A stretch of 64,000 nt of DNA from Nocardia grenadensis NBRC 108939 (GTDB taxonomy: Bacteria > Actinomycetota > Actinomycetes > Mycobacteriales > Mycobacteriaceae), in NCBI RefSeq assembly GCF_001613445.1, contig NZ_BDCJ01000022.1, forward strand, positions 62,001 to 126,000, given 5' to 3'. Position 1 is the stretch's first letter. Each line of letters opens with the position of its first letter. The position numbers and the translations under genes are program-made. Shown piece after piece: positions 32,852 to 41,438 of the stretch. The notes below the pieces were generated by a model. It was not told where the DNA came from, searched no databases, and saw only the letters and a list, made by a program, of their open reading frames with translations.

Positions 32852-34240
32852 ATGACCCACAGCAACGGAACCGCCAAACCCGGCCCGGGCAAGCCCGGTC
32901 GCCCGTCCAGCGCTCCCAAGCCGGGCAACCGTCCCAAACCCGGCGAGGCGCATCCCACCCCGGCCGCGCTGAAAACGTCCGGGCCCGCCGCCGAACACCC
33001 GCATCCGGTGGTGGTGCCCAGCTCCACCGACCCCGGTGCCTGGGGCCGGGTCGACGAGGACGGCACCGCCTGGGTCAAGACCGCCGACGGCGAGCGGATC
33101 ATCGGTTCGTGGCAGGCCGGGGACGCCGCCGAAGGGCTGGCGCACTTCGGTCGCCGTTTCGACGATCTGGCCACCGAGGTCGCCCTGCTGGAGGCGCGGC
33201 TGGCCGCCGGCACCGATGCCCGCAAGACCAAGGCCGCCGCGCTCGCCCTCGCCGAAACACTGCCGACGGCCGCGGTGATCGGCGATATCGAGGGCCTGGC
33301 CGCGCGGCTCCGCGCCATCGCCGAACATTCCGACGAGGCGGCCGCCCAGGCCAGGGAGGAGAAGGAACGCACCCGGCACGAGCACACCGAGCGCAAGGAG
33401 GCGCTCGCGGCCGAAGCCGAACAGATCGCCGCCGAATCCACTCAGTGGAAAGCCGCCGGCGACCGGCTGCGCGAGATCCTCGACGAATGGAAGACCATCC
33501 GCGGGGTGGATCGTAAGGTAGACGATGCGCTCTGGCGCCGGTACTCCAAGGCCCGCGAGGCATTCAACCGCCGCCGCGGCGCTCATTTCGCCGAACTGGA
33601 TCGGGAACGGGCCGCGGCCAAGACGCGTAAAGAGGAACTCTGTGTCCAGGCCGAGGAACTGTCCGAGTCCACCGATTGGTCCGGAACCGCGGCGGTGTTC
33701 CGGGAACTGCTGGTCGAGTGGAAGAACGCGGGCCGGGCGCCCCGGGAAGCCGACGAGGCGTTGTGGCGCCGGTTCAAGAGCGCCCAGGACGTCTTCTTCG
33801 CCGCGCGCAATGCGGCAGCCTCCGAACGCGATGCCGAGTTCGCCGATAACGCGGTCGCCAAGGAAGAACTGCTGAGCAGCTACGAACCGGCCATCGATCC
33901 CGATACCGACCTGGAAGGCGCCCGAGCCGCCCTGCGCGATCTGCAAGAACGCTGGGACGCCATCGGCAAGGTTCCCCGCGAGCGGATGCACGATCTCGAA
34001 GGCCGGTTGCGCGCCCTCGAGAAGCGTGTCCGGCAGGCCGCCGACGCCCAGTGGCGCCGTACCGACCCGGAAGCGCTGGCCCGGGCCGCGCAGTTCCGGG
34101 AGCGGGTCGCCCAGTTCGAGGAACAGGCGGCCAAGGCCACCGCCGCCGGGAGAACGCGCGATGCGGAGAAGGCTCTCGCGCAGGCACAGCAGTGGCGGGA
34201 ATGGGCCGATGCGGCGGAGGGCGCGGTCAGCAACCTCTGA
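32852..34240 (+). CDS. DUF349 domain-containing coiled protein (Rv2731 type)
   Basis: The protein has 462 residues. A basic, Pro/Lys-rich tail of about 50 residues is followed by a short beta segment (WGRVDEDGTAWVKTADGER) and then a long charged helical region. The helical region contains three or four DUF349 repeats with the pattern LW-RF/RY-A-FF/FN, such as DALWRRYSKAREAFN, EALWRRFKSAQDVFF and LQERWDAIGKVPRE. DUF349 proteins are helical rods of unknown function. The Mtb counterpart Rv2731 is in the same place. GAGGAGC precedes the ATG. The iterons directly upstream suggest specific regulation. Confidence 0.88.
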   Translation: MTHSNGTAKPGPGKPGRPSSAPKPGNRPKPGEAHPTPAALKTSGPAAEHPHPVVVPSSTDPGAWGRVDEDGTAWVKTADGERIIGSWQAGDAAEGLAHFGRRFDDLATEVALLEARLAAGTDARKTKAAALALAETLPTAAVIGDIEGLAARLRAIAEHSDEAAAQAREEKERTRHEHTERKEALAAEAEQIAAESTQWKAAGDRLREILDEWKTIRGVDRKVDDALWRRYSKAREAFNRRRGAHFAELDRERAAAKTRKEELCVQAEELSESTDWSGTAAVFRELLVEWKNAGRAPREADEALWRRFKSAQDVFFAARNAAASERDAEFADNAVAKEELLSSYEPAIDPDTDLEGARAALRDLQERWDAIGKVPRERMHDLEGRLRALEKRVRQAADAQWRRTDPEALARAAQFRERVAQFEEQAAKATAAGRTRDAEKALAQAQQWREWADAAEGAVSNL

Positions 34241-34306
34241 TCGGCCCCGTTCGGCGATCCGTCCGCCGTGGCCACCGGCCGCGGCGGACGGCCCCTCTCT
34301 TCGGTG

Positions 34307-35014
34307 TCAGTCCTTACCGAACCGGTCGCGCCGCTGCCGCTCCTCTTCGCGGGCCGCGGCGAGCCGCCGCTGTTCCTCGGCCGCCAGTTGCAGCGCGGTC
34401 CGGCTCCAGACGACCTTCACCCAGTGGAAGGTCAGCACCATGATCGCCAGGGTGCCCAGCACCAGGCCGATACCGGGCCCGGACCCCACATAGTTGTTCA
34501 GGCCCGGGGTCTGCCGGTGCCAAATCGAGAACACCCCGAACGCACTGGCGACCGCCGAGCCGGCCACCGCGATCCACGCGAGCACCCAGCGCCGGGTCAT
34601 CAGGGCCAGCAGCGAGAAGCCGATTCCGAAGATCAGGACGAACCAGACGAAGATCCGCGACGGCAGCCCGACGTGCTCGGCCGCGGCCGCCTCGGAACCC
34701 AGCAGCACATCGAAACCGCGTGCGCCGCCGGTATGCGGCAACACCAGCGACAGCAGCAGCAGGAACACCGCACCGGCCACCACCATGGCACGCACGCCCG
34801 GGTCGATCTCACCCGCGATCCGGCGCTCCACCGCGTCGAGATCTTCGCGGAATTCTTCGAACTGTTCGGTCTCGGCCGGATTCACGTGGTCCTCGTCTCC
34901 CTCGCCTGGTCGGTCGCTGGGGGTCGGCGCGTCGTGCGCCGGCGGGGTCGCGTCCCGCGCATCCTCCGCCGCGCGATCCGCGTCGCGCCGGTCGTCGTCG
35001 CCGGTGCCGTTCAT
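34307..35014 (-). CDS. Conserved membrane protein (Rv2732c type)
   Basis: The protein has 235 residues. An acidic N-terminal region (1-70, rich in Asp/Glu/Pro) precedes four membrane helices at about 78-95, 122-140, 146-165 and 180-200. A basic, helical cytoplasmic tail follows (LAAEEQRRLAAAREEERQRR). The function is unknown. The ATG start forms an ATGA overlap with the miaB stop, which fixes it and shows coupling. An alternative GTG 9 bases upstream is less likely. M. tuberculosis Rv2732c next to miaB (Rv2733c) appears equivalent. Confidence 0.85.
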   Translation of the reverse strand: MNGTGDDDRRDADRAAEDARDATPPAHDAPTPSDRPGEGDEDHVNPAETEQFEEFREDLDAVERRIAGEIDPGVRAMVVAGAVFLLLLSLVLPHTGGARGFDVLLGSEAAAAEHVGLPSRIFVWFVLIFGIGFSLLALMTRRWVLAWIAVAGSAVASAFGVFSIWHRQTPGLNNYVGSGPGIGLVLGTLAIMVLTFHWVKVVWSRTALQLAAEEQRRLAAAREEERQRRDRFGKD

Positions 35015-36564
35015 GTTCCGCACCCGGAGGCGCAGCCCGCGGCGACCGGTTCCGGTGTGGGCGCCCCGATCCGCGGCAGCCCGAGCCCGACACCGATCGG
35101 CGCGGTCTTCGGCGTGGTACCGGCCTCGTGCGCGTCACCGGCCCGGGTCCGGCGATGCGCGCGGATCCCCGAGTCCGCGACCAGGTGATGCGGTGCCGCA
35201 CCGGTCACCTCGACGGTGACCAGGTCGCCCGGACGGATCGGCGCGCCGGCGCCGTCGGGCCGGAAATGCACCAGGCGCCCGTCCCGGGCCCGCCCGCTCA
35301 TCCGGGCGGTCGCGGCGTTCTTCTTGCCCGCGCCGTCGGCGACCAGGAGTTCCACCTCGGTGCCGATCAGGGCGTGATTGGCCTCCACACAGATCTGCTC
35401 CTGCAGCGCGATCAACCGGTCGTAACGCTCCTGGACCACCTTCTTGGGGACCTGATCGGCCATCTCCGCGGCCGGGGTGCCCGGTCGCGGCGAGTACTGG
35501 AAGGTGAAAGCGCTGGTGAACCGGGCCTGCCGCACCACCTCGAGGGTCTGCTGGAAATCCTCCTCGGTCTCCCCCGGGAAACCGACGATGATATCGGTGG
35601 TGATGGCCGCATGCGGCATCGCCGCCCGCACCTTCTCGATGATCCCCAGATAGCGGGCCTGCCGGTAGGACCGGCGCATGGCCTTCAGCACACGGTCCGA
35701 ACCCGACTGCAGCGGCATGTGTAACTGCGGGCATACATTCGGGGTCTCGGCCATCGCCTCGATCACATCGTCGGTGAACTCCGCCGGATGCGGCGAGGTG
35801 AAGCGCACCCGCTCCAGCCCCTCGATCCCGCCGCAGGCCCGCAGCAGTTTTGCGAACGCACCCCGGTCACGGGGCTGTTCGGGGTCGGCGAAGGAGGCGC
35901 CGTAGGCGTTGACGTTCTGCCCGAGCAGCGTCACCTCGAGCACGCCCTGGCCCACCAGCGCCTGGACTTCGGCCAGCACATCGCCGGGACGCCGGTCCAC
36001 TTCCTTGCCGCGCAGGGCGGGCACGATGCAGAAGGTGCAGGTGTTGTTGCAGCCGACCGAGATCGACACCCACCCCGCGTAGGCCGATTCCCGGCGCGCC
36101 GGCAGTGTCGACGGGAACGCCTCGAGCGATTCCAGGATCTCGACCTGGGCTTCGTCATTGTGCCGGGCACGTTCCAGAAGCACCGGCAGCGAACCGATAT
36201 TGTGGGTACCGAACACCACGTCCACCCAGGGCGCCCGGCGCAGGACCGAGTCGCGGTCCTTCTGGGCCAGGCAGCCGCCGACCGCGATCTGCATACCCGG
36301 CCGGGACGCCTTGATCGGCGCGAGATGGCCGAGGGTTCCGTACAGCTTGTTATCCGCGTTCTCCCGCACCGCGCAGGTGTTGAAGACCACCAGATCGGCC
36401 GTCGCGCCGGGCGCGGCCTTCCGATAGCCCGCATCCTCGAGCAGGCCGGACAAGCGTTCGGAATCGTGCACGTTCATCTGGCAACCGAAGGTGCGGACCT
36501 CGTAACTGCGCGCGCCGGCCGACTCGATCCGGGTGGGGAGCGCTACCTGTCCGATCGAATCCAC
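35011..36564 (-). CDS. miaB: tRNA-2-methylthio-N6-dimethylallyladenosine synthase
   Basis: This 517-residue radical-SAM methylthiotransferase makes ms2i6A37 in tRNA. The UPF0004 N-domain has three Cys for the auxiliary cluster (FGCQMN, FNTCAVREN, GGCLAQ). The radical-SAM CxxxCxxC (CNNTCTFC) is near residue 172. A TRAM domain lies at about 395-465 (IGTEVELLVADG), and a 50-residue tail extends beyond it. It acts on the product of MiaA. The GTG start is the only one before the conserved YEVRTFGCQMN. Its stop overlaps the downstream membrane-protein start by 4 bases. Confidence 0.96.
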   Translation of the reverse strand: MDSIGQVALPTRIESAGARSYEVRTFGCQMNVHDSERLSGLLEDAGYRKAAPGATADLVVFNTCAVRENADNKLYGTLGHLAPIKASRPGMQIAVGGCLAQKDRDSVLRRAPWVDVVFGTHNIGSLPVLLERARHNDEAQVEILESLEAFPSTLPARRESAYAGWVSISVGCNNTCTFCIVPALRGKEVDRRPGDVLAEVQALVGQGVLEVTLLGQNVNAYGASFADPEQPRDRGAFAKLLRACGGIEGLERVRFTSPHPAEFTDDVIEAMAETPNVCPQLHMPLQSGSDRVLKAMRRSYRQARYLGIIEKVRAAMPHAAITTDIIVGFPGETEEDFQQTLEVVRQARFTSAFTFQYSPRPGTPAAEMADQVPKKVVQERYDRLIALQEQICVEANHALIGTEVELLVADGAGKKNAATARMSGRARDGRLVHFRPDGAGAPIRPGDLVTVEVTGAAPHHLVADSGIRAHRRTRAGDAHEAGTTPKTAPIGVGLGLPRIGAPTPEPVAAGCASGCGT

Positions 36565-36792
36565 GCGTCCAGGGTACGGGCCACCGTCCGGGCGTTTTCC
36601 AGCAGATCCGCACCACCCGCCGTGGCGGCCGGACCGGGCCCGCCGCGACCGTGCCCGCAGAGCGCGCCCGCCGTGGCACTTCCCACATATGGGGACGCGA
36701 CCGATCTGTCCGCCACTGATGCCCCGGCGGCCCCGCGACGGGCAAATCCGGGCCGAGCGAACGGATTACAGCGGATGACCACCGGGTTAAAC

Positions 36793-36857
36793 CCGAATTT
36801 CGGCTCGGTGTGGCGCCGGGGAGTGTCGCCGAAAGGCTCGCAAAACCGAAATTTCGG
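36793..36857. promoter_or_regulatory. Paired CCGAA(A)TTTCGG palindromes upstream of gluA
   Basis: CCGAATTTCGG (36793-36803) and CCGAAATTTCGG (36846-36857) are near-identical dyads 53 bp apart. Both are followed by CT. The second ends 15 bases before the gluA start. Two matching operators in the 308-bp divergent gap suggest control of the glutamate-uptake operon (looping is possible). No other feature was recognised in 36565-36792. Confidence 0.55.
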
Positions 36858-36872
36858 CTTAAGGTCAGTGCC

Positions 36873-37658
36873 ATGACCGACACCGACGCCGACACGCCAG
36901 AGGCGGCCGGCGACACCACTGCTGTGCCCATGATCACCCTACGCGCCGTCGACAAGCACTTCGGTGCCCTGCACGTGCTGCGCGATATCAACCTCGAGGT
37001 GCCCCGTGGGCAGGTCGTGATCGTGCTCGGACCGTCGGGCTCCGGGAAATCGACGCTCTGCCGCACCATCAACCGGCTGGAGCCGATCGATTCGGGTGAG
37101 ATCAGCGTCGACGGCGTACCGCTGCCGGCCGAGGGTCGCGCCCTCGCCGCCCTGCGCGCCGACGTCGGCATGGTCTTCCAGTCGTTCAACCTCTTCGCGC
37201 ACAAGACGATCGTGGACAACGTCATGCTCGCGCCGTTGAAGGTCCGCGGCACCAAGAAGGACGCGGCCCGCCGCCACGCCATGGAACTGCTGGAACGGGT
37301 CGGTATCGCCAACCAGGCCGATAAGTATCCCGCCCAGCTCTCCGGCGGTCAGCAGCAACGCGTCGCCATCGCCCGGGCCCTCGCCATGAACCCCAAGGTG
37401 ATGCTGTTCGACGAGCCGACCTCGGCTCTCGACCCGGAAATGGTCAACGAAGTCCTCGATGTGATGGTCTCGCTGGCCAAAGAGGGCATGACCATGCTGG
37501 TGGTCACCCATGAGATGGGCTTCGCCCGCCGTGCCGGCGATCGGGTGTTGTTCATGGCCGACGGCCAAATCGTCGAGGACACCGATCCGGAGACATTCTT
37601 CAGCGCACCGAAGTCCGATCGTGCCAAGGACTTCCTGGGCAAGATTCTCAGTCACTGA
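36873..37658 (+). CDS. gluA: Glutamate-type ABC transporter ATP-binding protein
   Basis: The protein has 261 residues. Walker A is GPSGSGKST, the Q-loop FQSFNLF, the signature LSGGQQQRVAIARAL, Walker B VMLFDEP and the H-loop VVTHEMGFA. It belongs to the polar-amino-acid group (GlnQ/GluA) and powers import through GluC and GluD. The ATG at 36873 is used rather than an upstream GTG because conserved similarity begins near MITLRAVDKHFG; the first 20 residues are a Thr/Asp-rich extension. It leads the gluABCD operon, in the same gene order as Corynebacterium glutamicum. Ribosome-binding sequence is weak (AAGG). Confidence 0.95.
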   Translation: MTDTDADTPEAAGDTTAVPMITLRAVDKHFGALHVLRDINLEVPRGQVVIVLGPSGSGKSTLCRTINRLEPIDSGEISVDGVPLPAEGRALAALRADVGMVFQSFNLFAHKTIVDNVMLAPLKVRGTKKDAARRHAMELLERVGIANQADKYPAQLSGGQQQRVAIARALAMNPKVMLFDEPTSALDPEMVNEVLDVMVSLAKEGMTMLVVTHEMGFARRAGDRVLFMADGQIVEDTDPETFFSAPKSDRAKDFLGKILSH

Positions 37659-37729
37659 ATCTGCCCGGCGGATAGACAGGCACAGACTCGAGGGCATCGC
37701 GCCGTCGAGGAGATGAGGGAAGGAAACCG

Positions 37730-38569
37730 ATGAGGATCAACCGAGCACTCCGCATGGCGGTCGGCGCGGTCGCGGTGGCCGTCACCGCTGCCACCACCGC
37801 GGCCTGCGGCAGCGGCAGCGACAAGACCGCGCTGGAGAACGCCCAGGAGGGCGGACTCACCATCGGCATCAAATACGATCAGCCCGGTCTGGGCCTGCGT
37901 AACACCGACGGGACCTTCAGCGGCTTCGATATCGAGGTCGCCAAATACGTGGCCTCGAAACTCGGCGTCCAGCCGGACGGCATCAACTTCAAGGAAGCCC
38001 CCTCCGCGCAGCGCGAGACCCTGATCGAGAACGGGCAGGTCGATTTCGTGGTCGCCAGCTACTCGATCACCGACGCCCGCAAGGAGAAGGTCGATTTCGC
38101 CGGCCCCTACTACATCGCGGGGCAGAGCCTGCTGGTGCGGGCCGACAACAACGATGTCACCGGCCCGGACAGCCTGAAGGGTAAGACGGTGTGCTCGGTG
38201 ACCGGTTCCACGCCCGCGCAGAATATTCAGAAGAAGTACCCCGAGACCCAGCTGCAGACCTACGACACCTACTCGCTGTGCCTGGAGGGCCTGAACAGCG
38301 GTGCCGTCGCGGCGGTGACCACCGATGACATCATCCTGGCCGGTTACGCGTCGCAGTCGCCCGGCAAGTACAAGGTCGTCGGCGAGAAGTTCACCACCGA
38401 GAACTACGGGATCGGCCTGAAGAAGGGCGATCAGGAAACTCGCGACAAGATCAACGACGCGATCGAGGAAATGATCAGCTCGGGCGCCTGGGACACCGCG
38501 TTCCAGGAGACGGTAGGTAAGGCCGCGAGCTACGAAACCCCGCAGGCCCCGCAGGTGGACCGGTACTGA
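37730..38569 (+). CDS. gluB: Glutamate-type ABC transporter substrate-binding lipoprotein
   Basis: The protein has 279 residues. The signal peptide ends in TTAAC with lipidated Cys26. The mature protein is a type-II periplasmic-binding fold (LTIGIKYDQPGLG, FDIEVAKYVASKLG, ETLIENGQVDFVVASYSIT) of the polar amino acid family. GGAAGGA precedes the ATG. It captures glutamate or a related acidic amino acid at the outer face of the membrane and delivers it to GluC/GluD. A strong hairpin follows immediately, before gluC. Confidence 0.94.
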   Translation: MRINRALRMAVGAVAVAVTAATTAACGSGSDKTALENAQEGGLTIGIKYDQPGLGLRNTDGTFSGFDIEVAKYVASKLGVQPDGINFKEAPSAQRETLIENGQVDFVVASYSITDARKEKVDFAGPYYIAGQSLLVRADNNDVTGPDSLKGKTVCSVTGSTPAQNIQKKYPETQLQTYDTYSLCLEGLNSGAVAAVTTDDIILAGYASQSPGKYKVVGEKFTTENYGIGLKKGDQETRDKINDAIEEMISSGAWDTAFQETVGKAASYETPQAPQVDRY

Positions 38570-38576
38570 CCACCGC

Positions 38577-38616
38577 ATCGGAGGGCCGGGCCGCGATCGT
38601 GGCCCGGCCCTCCGAT
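38577..38616 (+). terminator. 16-bp perfect hairpin between gluB and gluC
   Basis: ATCGGAGGGCCGGGCC pairs with GGCCCGGCCCTCCGAT around an 8-base loop, 7 bases after the gluB stop and 38 bases before gluC. There is no T-run. It may act as a partial terminator or RNA-protecting stem that keeps binding protein in excess over permease. Confidence 0.7.
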
Positions 38617-38653
38617 CCCGGCCCATCCCGCCGATCGGAGGCGCGCAACCACC

Positions 38654-39334
38654 GTGTTCGATTTGATCTCGGAATACGACACCCAGTTGCTCGAAGCATT
38701 CTGGATGACCATAAAACTGACCGTGTTCTCGGTGGTGGGTTCCCTGGTGCTGGGTACCGTTGTCGCCGGAATGCGAGTATCGCCGGTCCCCGTGGCCCGC
38801 TGGGTCGGCACGGCCTATGTGACCGTGTTCCGCAACACCCCGCTCACCCTCATCCTGGTGTTCTGCTCTCTGGGTCTGTACTCCACCCTCGGGATGAACC
38901 TGGCCTCCGAGGGGCCCACCTCGCTGGCCGACAACAACTTCCGCTGGGCCGTGATCGGCCTCAGTGTGTACACGGCGGCATTCGTCTGTGAATCACTGCG
39001 GGCCGGTATCAACACCGTGCCGATGGGCCAGTCGGAGGCCGGCCGCTCACTGGGGTTGAGCTTCCTGCAGAATCTGCGGATCATCGTGCTGCCCCAGGCG
39101 TTCCGCTCGGTGATCGCCCCGCTGGGCAGCGTGTTCATCGCGCTGACCAAGAACACGACGGTCGCCTCCGCGATCAGCGTCGCCGAGGCGTCGTTCCTGA
39201 TGAAGAACATGATCGAGACCGAAGCGGCGCTGCTGGCCATCGGCCTGATCTTCACGCTCGGTTTCGTGATCCTGACGCTGCCCGCCGGCCTGCTGTTCGG
39301 ACATCTGGCCAAACGATTCGAGGTGGCCCGATGA
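38654..39334 (+). CDS. gluC: Glutamate-type ABC transporter permease
   Basis: This 226-residue integral membrane protein has about five helices. It carries the ABC permease EAA-type loop near residues 120-150 (SLRAGINTVPMGQSEAGRSL) and TVFRNTPLTL, characteristic of His/Glu/Gln/Arg permeases. It pairs with GluD to form the channel. The GTG at 38654 is followed by a typical amphipathic start. gluD begins 64 bp downstream. Confidence 0.94.
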   Translation: MFDLISEYDTQLLEAFWMTIKLTVFSVVGSLVLGTVVAGMRVSPVPVARWVGTAYVTVFRNTPLTLILVFCSLGLYSTLGMNLASEGPTSLADNNFRWAVIGLSVYTAAFVCESLRAGINTVPMGQSEAGRSLGLSFLQNLRIIVLPQAFRSVIAPLGSVFIALTKNTTVASAISVAEASFLMKNMIETEAALLAIGLIFTLGFVILTLPAGLLFGHLAKRFEVAR

Positions 39335-39398
39335 GGCAATCCCTTCGCCTTCGCCGCGGCCTTCGCGGACCGCATGAACCTGCTCCGTGGGGGGCCAA

Positions 39399-40292
39399 AT
39401 GACACGCCAGGCTTCTGTTCTGTACGACGCCCCGGGGCCCGTCGCCCGTGTCCGCAATATCATCTACTCGGTCGTATTGTTCGTGGTGGTCGTTGCCGCG
39501 GGCTGGTTCGTCTACCGCGGTTTCGCCGACAAAGGGCAATTCACGGCCGAGAAATGGGAGCCGTTCCTGGACGGGGCGGTCTGGAGCACCTATATCCTGC
39601 CCGGCCTGCGCGGCACGGTGGTGGCTGCGCTGCTGTCCATCGTGTTCGCGATGGTGATCGGCATGGTCTTCGGTATCGCCCGGCTCTCGGATCACCGCTG
39701 GGTGCGCTGGACCGCGGGCACGATCGTGGAGATCGCCCGCGCCATCCCGGTGCTGATCCTCATGATCTTCCTGTTCGCCCTGTACTCCCAATACAACCTC
39801 TTCGAATCCGAATATCTGGCATTGGGCGCCGTGGTGACGGCACTGACCATCTACAACGGGTCGGTGATCGCCGAGATCGTGCGCGCCGGCATCCTGTCGC
39901 TGCCCAAGGGGCAGACCGAGGCCGGGGCGGCGCTGGGCCTGCGCAAGGGTCAGCTGATGCGACTCATCCTGCTCCCGCAGGCGATCACGGCGATGCTGCC
40001 GGCGCTGATCTCCCAGATGGTGGTCGCGCTGAAGGATTCGGCGCTGGGCTATGTGATCACCTACGAGGAGGTTGTCCGCAGCGCACAGCAGCTCGGCGCG
40101 GCCGAATCCAATACGATTCCCGCGCTCATCGTGGTCGCCATCATCATGATCGTGCTGAACGTGCTCCTCTCCACGGTCGCCACCGGACTGGAGAAGCGCC
40201 TGCGGGCCGGTCGTCGCAAACGCGGCGGCGCGGTCGTCGCGGCCGATTCGGTCATTGCCGACGCTGTTCCCGGGGTGGATATCACCAAGTAG
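39399..40292 (+). CDS. gluD: Glutamate-type ABC transporter permease
   Basis: The 297-residue membrane protein has an N-terminal helix (about 24-42) and a core of five helices. The loop IVRAGILSLPKGQTEAGAAL is the EAA motif that docks on GluA. AGTIVEIARAIPVLI corresponds to the TVFRNTP segment in GluC. A Lys/Arg-rich tail extends beyond the last helix. The ATG is set by GTGGGGGG at 39387-39394. It is the last gene of the operon; a hairpin terminator follows 8 bp past the stop. Confidence 0.94.
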   Translation: MTRQASVLYDAPGPVARVRNIIYSVVLFVVVVAAGWFVYRGFADKGQFTAEKWEPFLDGAVWSTYILPGLRGTVVAALLSIVFAMVIGMVFGIARLSDHRWVRWTAGTIVEIARAIPVLILMIFLFALYSQYNLFESEYLALGAVVTALTIYNGSVIAEIVRAGILSLPKGQTEAGAALGLRKGQLMRLILLPQAITAMLPALISQMVVALKDSALGYVITYEEVVRSAQQLGAAESNTIPALIVVAIIMIVLNVLLSTVATGLEKRLRAGRRKRGGAVVAADSVIADAVPGVDITK

Positions 40293-40299
40293 TTCCGCT

Positions 40300-40331
40300 G
40301 TGGTGCCGGGCCTCACGGGGTCCGGCACCAC
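40300..40331 (+). terminator. Hairpin terminator after gluABCD
   Basis: GTGGTGCCGG (40300-40309) pairs perfectly with CCGGCACCAC (40322-40331), with a 12-base loop. Confidence 0.65.
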
Positions 40332-40726
40332 GGACCGTCGGCGGGAAACCACCACGCTGGGAGAAGCCGGTCCGGCCGAGATCCCGATGGATACCGCCCG
40401 AGCCTGCGTCGAGTACTCCGGCCCCGGGCGATCGACCGCGTGCACGGTGTCCACGAACTGGGTGACCGGCTGCACGGACCACGCCGCCCGGACCCGCAAC
40501 GCGCCGCCGTCGCACCGGACTATCGGGCGATCGCCGAGCGTGTTCGACCGGCGTCCGAACTCGAGCAGCACATCAGCTGTCCGGTCGGCGTACGTGGCGC
40601 CTCGATGAGACGGGCGATGGCCGGACTCCGCCGATCGCGAACCCGTGTTCGGGTCCGCTCCACTTCGTCGACCGCATCCATCTCCACGTAACCGGGCCCG
40701 CCGCGGCTGATCGGCGCGAGGCATGC
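40332..40726. other. 395-bp region between gluD terminator and recX, no gene seen
   Basis: Short open frames occur on both strands but none has a ribosome-binding site, sensible composition or recognisable domain. gluD and recX are convergent here, so few promoters are expected. It may be a remnant of a lost gene. Confidence 0.5.
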
Positions 40727-41434
40727 TCAATCCGGCGGGGCGTCCTCGTCGCCGAACCCGGCGGACTCGTATTCGGCCTTGACCACCGCGTACGACACCG
40801 AATGCCCGTAGCCGCGGCGAGCGAGCATGCCGACCAGCCGCCGGATGGCCTTCTCTCGGTCCAGCCCCGCCGGCAGACTCCGCAGTTTGCGCCGCACCAG
40901 TTCGGTGGCGCGTTCGTATTCGTCGTCCGCGGTCACTGTGTCCAGCGCGGCCGCGGAATCCTCCTGCGATACCCCTTTACGCCGCAGCTCCTGTTCCAGC
41001 GCGCGCCGCCCCTTGCCGGAGACACCGTGCCGCTGCCGTACCCACTGCCGCGCGAAATCGGCGTCGTCGATCAGCCCGACCTCGGCCAGCCGGTCGAGTA
41101 CCCGCTCGATCACCTCGAGCGGGTACCCCTTGGCGGACAGCCGCTGCGCGAGCTCGGCTCGGCTCCGGGCCCGGACGGCCAGTAACCGCAGGGCGGCCTC
41201 TTTCGCCTGTTCGATACCGTCCTGCGCGGCGTCGCCGGCGCACCGGTCGATCCGCAGGTCGTCCGGTGAACCGGAGTCGGCCGGACGAGCCCGCTGCGGA
41301 TCGGGCTCGTCCGGCCGTGGACTCCGGGCGGGATCGGTGGCCACACCACCGGCCGCCAGGAGTTCGTCGAGTCGGCGCCGCATCTGCGCCACCGGATCGG
41401 TGGCCTCGGTGCGCGCCCCGGACCGTTCGTCCAC
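40727..41434 (-). CDS. recX: Regulatory protein RecX
   Basis: The protein has 235 residues. An N-terminal 75-residue charged extension precedes the three-helix tandem repeats of RecX (AALRLLAVRARSRAELAQRL, YPLEVIERVLDRLAEVGLIDD, DFARQWVRQRHG). RecX binds RecA filaments and limits strand exchange and LexA cleavage. It starts (GTG) 4 bases after the recA stop and is cotranscribed with it, as in mycobacteria. Confidence 0.93.
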   Translation of the reverse strand: MDERSGARTEATDPVAQMRRRLDELLAAGGVATDPARSPRPDEPDPQRARPADSGSPDDLRIDRCAGDAAQDGIEQAKEAALRLLAVRARSRAELAQRLSAKGYPLEVIERVLDRLAEVGLIDDADFARQWVRQRHGVSGKGRRALEQELRRKGVSQEDSAAALDTVTADDEYERATELVRRKLRSLPAGLDREKAIRRLVGMLARRGYGHSVSYAVVKAEYESAGFGDEDAPPD

Positions 41435-41438
41435 CGGG

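Noticed and set aside
40332..40726. Short frames between gluD and recX
   Set aside because: No ribosome-binding sites, biased or low-complexity translations and no domain.
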